A DNA stretch of 5,540 nucleotides from Faecalicatena sp. GTDB taxonomy: Bacteria; Bacillota; Clostridia; Lachnospirales; Lachnospiraceae. The stretch spans positions 1 to 5,540 of the forward strand of contig VSNK01000338.1 in the NCBI GenBank assembly GCA_009774255.1, given 5' to 3'. Shown here piece by piece: positions 1 to 3,797 of this stretch. A program made the position numbers and the translations under genes. Positions within the stretch are counted from its first letter, which is position 1. The number at the start of each line of letters is the position of its first letter. The notes under the pieces were generated by a model. That model made no database searches. It was given only the letters and a program-made list of their open reading frames with translations, and had not been told where the DNA came from.

Positions 1-36
1 GAGTGCGTCAGCACGGTTTTTGCGAATGGATAAGTG

Positions 37-64
37 GGTTGGATGCTCTTTAGAGCATCCAACC
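37..64. repeat. Perfect 13-bp inverted repeat (hairpin) downstream of the TetR gene
   Basis: Arms GGTTGGATGCTCT (37-49) and AGAGCATCCAACC (52-64) are exact reverse complements separated by two bases, so the real loop would be about four bases. It lies 35 bp past the stop of the minus-strand TetR gene and could act as its transcript end or stabilise its 3' end. Neither side has a run of T, so it is not a standard intrinsic terminator. A mobile-element or deletion remnant is another option. The hairpin itself is certain and its role is not. Confidence 0.6.
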
Positions 65-82
65 GCACAGCTGGAATAATTT
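65..82 (+). repeat. Direct repeat copy 1 (GCACAGCTGGAATAATTT)
   Basis: This 18-base stretch matches positions 1753-1770 at 17 of 18 bases, the single difference being A versus T at the fourteenth base. It begins directly after the hairpin at 37-64. The two copies bracket the three minus-strand genes (TetR, TfoX-like, MerR). Flanking sequences do not match beyond the repeat, so it may be a recombination seam, a shared protein-binding site or chance. Confidence 0.4.
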
Positions 83-99
83 GTCGTTTACTATATATC

Positions 100-747
100 T
101 TACTGGCGTACAGCAATCCTGTCATATAAGTTTTCAAATAGCGATTGCAGTTCATCATCAAACAGCGGAAGCCCTATCCCTTCATACATCAGTTTCAACT
201 GTTCATACTTCTTTATATAATCTTCTTTTGTATCGGAGAATACAAGAGGGCTGAACCAGACATTTACAAGCAAAATCATACTTTCGGCTGTCTGCTTTGG
301 ATTTTTCACATGAATGGAACCGTCTTTTATGCCCTCTGTGATGTATTCCGTAAAGTAGGGTGCCATACTATTGATACTGTCTAAAACCTGTTTTCCAATA
401 GAAATAGGGCTTTTTAGTACGCTTCCTGCAACTTCGCTGAATTTTATGGTATCGTTACGCTGTAGGGAAAATTTGAAGAAATGCTTTATTTTTTCAAGCC
501 CACTTAAATCTTTGATTTCTTCTACTGCCTTAAACGGATTGTTCCCCATAAAGATACGGGTTGTAACAGCATCTATGATTTCATCTTTGGACTTAAAATG
601 ATGATAGAACGCTCCGCGTGTCATATCGCCTAATTCGTCAACAATATCTTGAATGGTGGTCTGCTCCCACCCGTTTTCTAAAAAAAGTTTTGTCGCTGTG
701 TCCAATATTCTTGCTTCTGTGATTTCGGGATATTTATTTCGTGCCAT
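100..747 (-). CDS. TetR/AcrR-family transcriptional repressor
   Basis: The product is a 215-residue DNA-binding repressor of the usual TetR length. The N-terminal helix-turn-helix spans about residues 12-55: ARILDTATKLFLENGW, then TTIQDIVDELG, then the recognition segment TRGAFYHHFKSKDEI, which is the family signature. The rest (about 60-215) is the variable ligand-binding and dimerisation domain, so the inducer cannot be read from sequence. The start at 747 is chosen over an in-frame ATG at 774 because AGAGGTGAG (751-759) sits just before it. The longer start would also lie inside the operator palindrome and at the expected transcription start. A consensus promoter (788-816) and overlapping palindrome (764-789) predict autorepression. 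Such regulators often neighbour an efflux or ABC transporter, but none is visible here. TetR class is near certain and the target is unknown. Confidence 0.93.
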   Translation of the reverse strand: MARNKYPEITEARILDTATKLFLENGWEQTTIQDIVDELGDMTRGAFYHHFKSKDEIIDAVTTRIFMGNNPFKAVEEIKDLSGLEKIKHFFKFSLQRNDTIKFSEVAGSVLKSPISIGKQVLDSINSMAPYFTEYITEGIKDGSIHVKNPKQTAESMILLVNVWFSPLVFSDTKEDYIKKYEQLKLMYEGIGLPLFDDELQSLFENLYDRIAVRQ

Positions 748-763
748 AAGCTCACCTCTTGCA

Positions 764-789
764 ATTAGATACATTTGAATGTTTCTAAT
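764..789. promoter_or_regulatory. Probable TetR operator (26-bp imperfect palindrome)
   Basis: Outer arms ATTAGA/TCTAAT and inner arms ACATT/AATGT are symmetric about a 2-bp centre, with one mismatched pair between them. The palindrome covers the last two bases of the -10 box and the predicted transcription start (about 781) of the TetR gene. This is the expected place and size for an operator bound by one or two TetR dimers. That TetR itself binds here is inferred. Confidence 0.75.
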
Positions 790-816
790 TATATCATTTT
801 GATTTTCTTATGTCAA
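788..816 (-). promoter_or_regulatory. Consensus sigma-A promoter of the TetR gene
   Basis: Read on the minus strand, the -35 box is TTGACA (811-816) and the -10 box is TATAAT (788-793), with exactly 17 bp between them. Both hexamers are perfect consensus. The predicted start is near 781, giving a leader of about 34 nt before the ATG. Such a strong promoter needs repression, which fits the overlapping palindrome. Confidence 0.88.
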
Positions 817-898
817 GTGTGTTGAATAGGCACTATTTTAGCTAACTAATAGAACTGTATAGACATATCCAAGAGAGCGTCTGCCTTTCTTTTTGCGG

Positions 899-1156
899 TT
901 ACTTTTTTAAAAAGTCACTGAATTCCTTCAATTCTTTTTTCTTCTCTTCTGAAAGCTGATTGAATTCCATATTATGGATCGCCCCTTCCAACGTATACAA
1001 ATGTACAAGACAGACTTGGGGATAGGATTGTTTCAGCTTAAAAAAAGCCTGTTTGGAACCAGCTTCTATTAATTTTTCGGAGGAATCAATGCCGACAGAT
1101 GTCAGCTTCCTTGCCATTTCTTTTCCGATATTCTTCATAGACATTAATTCAGACAC
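899..1156 (-). CDS. Small TfoX C-terminal-domain protein (TfoX/Sxy-like)
   Basis: From the GTG at 1156 the product is 85 residues and starts MSELMSMKNIGKEMARKL. The pattern NIGKEMARKLTSVGI followed by LIEAG and YTLEGAIHNMEFNQL matches the free-standing TfoX C-terminal domain, a small helical fold with a helix-hairpin-helix-like first part. TfoX/Sxy controls competence in Gammaproteobacteria. Free-standing C-terminal-domain proteins in Bacillota have no settled role, so a competence function should not be assumed. GTG is preferred because AAGGAG (1164-1169) lies 7 nt upstream of it. An in-frame ATG at 1195 would add 13 residues (MSVKPNIPIRRKN) but has only a weak ribosome site. The gene is downstream of MerR on the same strand and may share its transcript. 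Lysine-rich C-terminus, no membrane segment. Confidence 0.75.
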   Translation of the reverse strand: MSELMSMKNIGKEMARKLTSVGIDSSEKLIEAGSKQAFFKLKQSYPQVCLVHLYTLEGAIHNMEFNQLSEEKKKELKEFSDFLKK

Positions 1157-1163
1157 GTTTTTT

Positions 1164-1169
1164 CTCCTT
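1164..1169 (-). promoter_or_regulatory. Ribosome binding site AAGGAG that decides the TfoX-like start
   Basis: AAGGAG on the minus strand is followed by the 7-nt spacer AAAAAAC and then GTG. It lies within the coding part of the longer alternative ORF (ATG at 1195), which is the main argument for the shorter GTG-initiated protein. Confidence 0.65.
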
Positions 1170-1198
1170 ATTGGTATATTCGGCTTGACAGACATAAG

Positions 1199-1270
1199 CT
1201 ATTCCACTTCATCGCCTTCCAGAAAATAAGAATGTATCAGTGTTGCCGCAATCTTATCACCGAAAGACAT
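1199..1270 (-). CDS. Possible 23-codon ORF between MerR and TfoX-like genes, or remnant
   Basis: On the minus strand an ATG five bases after the MerR stop opens a 23-codon frame reading MSFGDKIAATLIHSYFLEGD, then EVE and TAG. The TAG is three bases before the alternative TfoX-like ATG at 1195. The composition looks protein-like and the spacing fits translational coupling in a merR operon. There is no good ribosome site before the ATG, and the frame extends upstream inside merR without a stop for at least 17 codons. It could therefore be the C-terminal scrap of a lost gene. I do not recognise the peptide. Confidence 0.25.
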   Translation of the reverse strand: MSFGDKIAATLIHSYFLEGDEVE

Positions 1271-1275
1271 TAAAA

Positions 1276-1719
1276 TCAGGTTTTGCATTTGCCATCGTTC
1301 TGTGAACAATCTGCATTCTGCGTCCAGTTTCCGGGATTCATATCATCCGGCACCAGACCCGCAAGAATATCTTCATAATGCTTTACTTTACGGTCCATAA
1401 ATTCTGCGGTGGCTTTCGCCTCCTCCGCTTTTTGGTGAGCCTGTCCGCACTGACGGAGGATGATCTGGTATCTTGCGCGCAGATTTTCCTCCGATTCCTC
1501 CAGACTGCATAACCGGCAGTATTCTTTGATGTCTTTGAGGGGAGTACCGCAGCTTTTCAGATAAGTGATCCCCTGCATCCAGCTGACCGATTCGTCATCA
1601 AATACGCGGCGGTTCTGTTCATCCCTCCGGCAGGGCAGCAGGTTGATATCCGTATAATAGCGTACGGTATGTTCTGTGGTGCCAAACATTTCCGCAAACT
1701 GTTTCATGGTGTAGTTCAT
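1276..1719 (-). CDS. MerR-family transcriptional regulator, divergent from aldo/keto reductase
   Basis: The product is 147 residues. Residues 1-70 form the winged helix-turn-helix: YTMKQFAEMFGTTEHTVRYY, then the INLLPCRRDEQNRRVFDDE wing and the second helical pair WMQGITYLKSCGTPLKDIKEY. Residues about 72-120 form the long dimerisation coiled coil (EENLRARYQIILRQCGQAHQ onward). The short C-terminal tail holds Cys138 and Cys145. Further cysteines are at 30, 57, 68, 71 and 91, but the spacing is not a clear metal site. It resembles the small-molecule or thiol/aldehyde-responsive MerR group that pairs with oxidoreductase genes, though that assignment is inferred. GGGAGAGG lies a few bases before the ATG. 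It very probably activates the divergent reductase through the palindrome at 1794-1812. Confidence 0.9.
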   Translation of the reverse strand: MNYTMKQFAEMFGTTEHTVRYYTDINLLPCRRDEQNRRVFDDESVSWMQGITYLKSCGTPLKDIKEYCRLCSLEESEENLRARYQIILRQCGQAHQKAEEAKATAEFMDRKVKHYEDILAGLVPDDMNPGNWTQNADCSQNDGKCKT

Positions 1720-1752
1720 AAAATCCTCTCCCGGTCCAAATCATTTCCTAAT

Positions 1753-1770
1753 GCACAGCTGGAATTATTT
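1753..1770 (+). repeat. Direct repeat copy 2 (GCACAGCTGGAATTATTT)
   Basis: This is the second copy of the 18-base sequence at 65-82, with 17 of 18 bases identical. It lies in the predicted 5' leader of merR, between its start codon and its operator. Its meaning is open: recombination seam, binding site or chance. Confidence 0.4.
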
Positions 1771-1790
1771 TGCAAACTTGAAAAAAGGTA

Positions 1791-1821
1791 TTGACTTCGA
1801 GTTACTCGAAGTTGATATACT
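1791..1821 (+). promoter_or_regulatory. MerR-type promoter of the aldo/keto reductase
   Basis: The -35 box TTGACT (1791-1796) and -10 box TATACT (1816-1821) are separated by 19 bp, two more than optimal. Elongated spacers of 19-20 bp are the hallmark of promoters activated by MerR proteins through DNA distortion. The spacer contains a palindrome (1794-1812). The predicted start is near 1828, giving a 5' leader of about 129 nt. Confidence 0.82.
1794..1812. promoter_or_regulatory. MerR operator palindrome ACTTCGAGTTACTCGAAGT
   Basis: Eight-base arms ACTTCGAG and CTCGAAGT are perfect reverse complements around a 3-bp centre. The site begins in the last bases of the -35 box and ends 3 bp before the -10 box of the reductase promoter. 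It also lies just downstream of the predicted merR start. One dimer could therefore activate the reductase and damp its own gene. Confidence 0.82.
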
Positions 1822-1822
1822 T

Positions 1823-1851
1823 ATTATAATGCGAAGAAATGCTTCTCGCAA
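1823..1851 (-). promoter_or_regulatory. Probable merR promoter, divergent and overlapping
   Basis: On the minus strand TTGCGA (1846-1851) and TATAAT (1823-1828) are 17 bp apart. The -10 is consensus and the -35 matches four of six bases. The predicted start is near 1816, inside the reductase -10 box, so the two divergent promoters overlap and probably compete. Confidence 0.6.
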
Positions 1852-1943
1852 TATTTATTTTCAGGTTCTGAACAGCAGCAATATGAAAAAGCAGCTGTTT
1901 AGAGCAGGTACTCAGAACAGATAAAATATCAATCACAAGAAAT

Positions 1944-1949
1944 GGAGAG
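1944..1949 (+). promoter_or_regulatory. Ribosome binding site GGAGAG setting the reductase start at 1957
   Basis: GGAGAG is followed by a 7-nt spacer and ATG at 1957. An in-frame ATG at 1942 overlaps this site and has no ribosome site of its own, so the shorter protein is preferred. Confidence 0.75.
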
Positions 1950-1956
1950 ATTAGAC

Positions 1957-3078
1957 ATGGGATATTTAGGTGAAGAGATCAGAAAGTTAGGATTTGGCCT
2001 GATGCGCCTGCCGCAGAACGACGGCGTGATCGATGTAGAGCAGGTCAAAGAAATGGTAGACTTATTTATGGAGGCCGGCTTTACATATTTTGATACGGCC
2101 TGGGCCTACGCGGGAAGCGAGGATGCCATCCGCCAGGCGCTGGTAGAGCGCTATCCCCGGGACAGCTACCAACTGGCCACAAAGAACGCGGCCTGGATCA
2201 ACTGCAAGACGAAGGAAGAGGCATATGCCCAATTCGATGCGTCTCTGGCACAGACCGGGGCAGGATATTTTGACTTTTACCTGCTCCACAATCTGGGGGA
2301 AGCCAGAACCCAATATTTTGACGATTATGACATCTGGAACTGGGTGATGGAGAAGAAGAAAGCGGGCCTGGTGAAGCACGTAGGATTTTCCTTCCACTCC
2401 ACGCCGGAAGAACTGGAGGAGCTCTTGAATGCTCATCCGGAGATGGAATTTGTCCAGCTCCAGATCAACTATGCGGACTGGGACAATCCGGCAGTGCAGT
2501 CGAGGCGCTGCTATGAGGTCGCGAGAAAGCACGGGAAGCCGGTTGTCATCATGGAGCCTGTGAAGGGCGGTATGCTGGCCACGCCGCCGGAGTCCGTGCA
2601 GGAGATCCTGAAAGCAGCCGAACCAGAAAGCTCCGTGGCATCCTGGGCGGTGCGCTTCGCGGCGGACTTAGAAGGCATAATTACCGTTCTGTCCGGCATG
2701 AGCAATGTGGAGCAGATGAAGGATAACCTGTCCTATATGAAGACATTTGCCGGATTGACGGACAGCCAGAAGGAGACGTTTAAGGAAGCGCAGGAAGAAC
2801 TGAAACGAATTCCGTTGATCCCCTGTACGACCTGCAATTACTGCGCAAAGGTCTGCCCAATGCATATCGGAATCTCAGGCTCCTTCACGGCCATGAATTA
2901 TCTGACCCTCTACGGCGATATTGCCCTGGCAAAGAACCAGGAGGGCTGGCTTGTAGGAGGACATGGGCTAAAACGAGCGGACGAATGTATCAAGTGCGGA
3001 AAATGCGAGGAAGCCTGTCCCCAGCATATCGCCATCCGGGAAAATCTGGTGAAGGTGAGCGAGGCGCTGATTCAGTAA
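1957..3078 (+). CDS. Aldo/keto reductase with C-terminal two-[4Fe-4S] ferredoxin domain
   Basis: The 373-residue cytoplasmic oxidoreductase has an aldo/keto reductase TIM barrel (about 8-265). The catalytic tetrad can be placed: Asp46 in YFDTAWAY, Tyr51, Lys76 in ATKNA and His111 in YLLHN. EPVKGGML (200-207) and the VLSGMSN segment (244-250) are typical of the class. Residues 290-301 (CTTCNYCAKVCP) and 344-355 (CIKCGKCEEACP) are two CxxCxxCxxxCP motifs, giving eight cysteines for two 4Fe-4S clusters as in bacterial ferredoxins. Such fused enzymes are common in anaerobic Clostridia. The substrate is unknown, and the clusters suggest electron exchange with ferredoxin or flavin partners besides nicotinamide. 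It is transcribed alone from a MerR-type promoter and ends at a strong terminator. Its GC content is visibly above that of the flanking genes. Class is certain and the reaction is not. Confidence 0.95.
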   Translation: MGYLGEEIRKLGFGLMRLPQNDGVIDVEQVKEMVDLFMEAGFTYFDTAWAYAGSEDAIRQALVERYPRDSYQLATKNAAWINCKTKEEAYAQFDASLAQTGAGYFDFYLLHNLGEARTQYFDDYDIWNWVMEKKKAGLVKHVGFSFHSTPEELEELLNAHPEMEFVQLQINYADWDNPAVQSRRCYEVARKHGKPVVIMEPVKGGMLATPPESVQEILKAAEPESSVASWAVRFAADLEGIITVLSGMSNVEQMKDNLSYMKTFAGLTDSQKETFKEAQEELKRIPLIPCTTCNYCAKVCPMHIGISGSFTAMNYLTLYGDIALAKNQEGWLVGGHGLKRADECIKCGKCEEACPQHIAIRENLVKVSEALIQ

Positions 3079-3170
3079 GAAACTGTCGGAAAAAATCCTG
3101 CAGTAAAAAAACAATATTTTCCATGTAAATGCGTGCGCCTCATCTGGAGGGGCTATAGTATAGGAAAAAG

Positions 3171-3220
3171 GGGGCTGTTATATCGGAGACTTTTTATCTC
3201 TGATATAGCAGCCCCTTCTT
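3171..3220 (+). terminator. Intrinsic terminator after the aldo/keto reductase, possibly bidirectional
   Basis: The arms at 3171-3189 (GGGGCTGTTATATCGGAGA) and 3197-3215 (TCTCTGATATAGCAGCCCC) form a 19-bp stem around a 7-nt loop. On the plus strand the only two non-Watson-Crick positions are G-U wobbles. Read on the minus strand they become A-C mismatches, so the structure favours the plus-strand transcript. TTCTT follows the plus-strand stem. On the minus strand the stem is followed by CTTTTTCC, so it could also stop opposing transcription. It separates the reductase from the downstream operon. Confidence 0.85.
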
Positions 3221-3251
3221 ATAGTAGATAAATCCCTCCTGCGCTCTGACA

Positions 3252-3280
3252 TTGACAGTGAACTGTAACATGTTTTTAAG
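3252..3280 (+). promoter_or_regulatory. Candidate promoter of the HEPN/ATPase operon
   Basis: TTGACA (3252-3257) is a perfect -35 box. At 17-bp spacing the -10 position reads TTTAAG (3275-3280), which matches only four of six consensus bases. Two small symmetric elements lie around it: ACAGTGAACTGT (3255-3266) overlaps the -35, and the 8-bp palindrome AACATGTT (3267-3274) fills the rest of the spacer, so repressor binding is possible. A start about 75 nt before the HEPN gene fits. The weak -10 keeps this tentative. Confidence 0.45.
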
Positions 3281-3318
3281 AACTTATCGTAAAAATAAAG
3301 ATAGAGTATTGAGAGAAG

Positions 3319-3347
3319 CTCCTTTTTAGAGTATACTTAAAAAGGAG
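3319..3347 (+). promoter_or_regulatory. Inverted repeat enclosing the HEPN-gene ribosome site
   Basis: CTCCTTTTTA (3319-3328) is the exact reverse complement of TAAAAAGGAG (3338-3347), with a 9-nt loop. The 3' arm contains most of the Shine-Dalgarno AAGGAGG (3342-3348) of the HEPN gene, whose ATG follows 11 nt later. In RNA the ribosome site would be hidden in a 10-bp, A-U-rich stem that could melt or be opened by a factor. In DNA the same repeat could be an operator. The pairing is seen and its function is inferred. Confidence 0.6.
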
Positions 3348-3359
3348 GAATTAAAGATA

Positions 3360-3785
3360 ATGGCAAATGATGATTTTTATGAAGCAGCAATAAGGCATTG
3401 GATTGATGGAAAAATATTAGAAGAGCAGGGGGAGTACGATAATGCTGTATGTATGCAGGGGTTTGCTGCCGAATGTGCTTTGAAAAAGATAATGGATATG
3501 CTGCATTTTATGGATGATGTTAAAAAGTATGGTCACTCTGGCGAAGACTTGTTTCAGGATCTTAAAGTGGTATTGTCAGGAGACATGGAAGTCTCGGCTT
3601 TGATTAATCCGGCATGTGGATTAAGACTGTCTGCCGTATCATTACCCCCGATTTTATTTCAAGATCATCCGAGTAGACGATATTTTAAAGATGGGAGATA
3701 TTCGGAGGAAAATGCCGAAGAGTGTAAGAATGCTGCGTATAGTTTGATTAAGGAAATGGCGAATATGTATCTGGATGGATATTGA
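3360..3785 (+). CDS. HEPN-like small helical protein, first gene of the operon
   Basis: The 141-residue protein resembles HEPN-superfamily four-helix bundles. A first amphipathic helix (FYEAAIRHWIDGKILEEQGE) leads into DNAVCMQGFAAECALKKIMD (27-46), the characteristic E-x-x-L-K segment (Glu38, Lys42). GH at 58-59 and RRYFKDGRYSEENAEECKNA (106-125) match the later HEPN pattern with an RY pair before the final helix. HEPN proteins are often RNases in toxin-antitoxin and defence loci. The usual RNase signature, R-x4-6-H, is not evident here: no arginine has a histidine 5-7 residues after it. It may therefore be an adaptor, an antitoxin-like partner or a divergent nuclease. Its stop is 12 nt before the next gene's ATG, and AAGGAGG at 3342-3348 serves as ribosome site within an inverted repeat. 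HEPN assignment is probable by pattern, not proven. Confidence 0.7.
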   Translation: MANDDFYEAAIRHWIDGKILEEQGEYDNAVCMQGFAAECALKKIMDMLHFMDDVKKYGHSGEDLFQDLKVVLSGDMEVSALINPACGLRLSAVSLPPILFQDHPSRRYFKDGRYSEENAEECKNAAYSLIKEMANMYLDGY

Positions 3786-3797
3786 TAAGGAGAGAAA

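Noticed and set aside
3..21. Short stem GTGC/GCAC followed by GGTTTTT as an intrinsic terminator
   Set aside because: The stem is only 4 bp and lies at the window edge, so the upstream gene it would end cannot be seen.
145..601. Two plus-strand open frames opposite the TetR gene
   Set aside because: They are antisense to a well-supported TetR protein, hydrophobic by codon mirroring, and have no ribosome site or recognised motif.
901..915. Palindrome ACTTTTTTAAAAAGT at the end of the TfoX-like gene
   Set aside because: It is A/T homopolymer coding for the lysine-rich C-terminus, with no GC stem to make a terminator.
2062..2865. Three open frames on the minus strand across the aldo/keto reductase
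   Set aside because: They lie antisense to a gene with clear catalytic and cluster motifs, show no family features and are explained by its GC-rich codon pattern.
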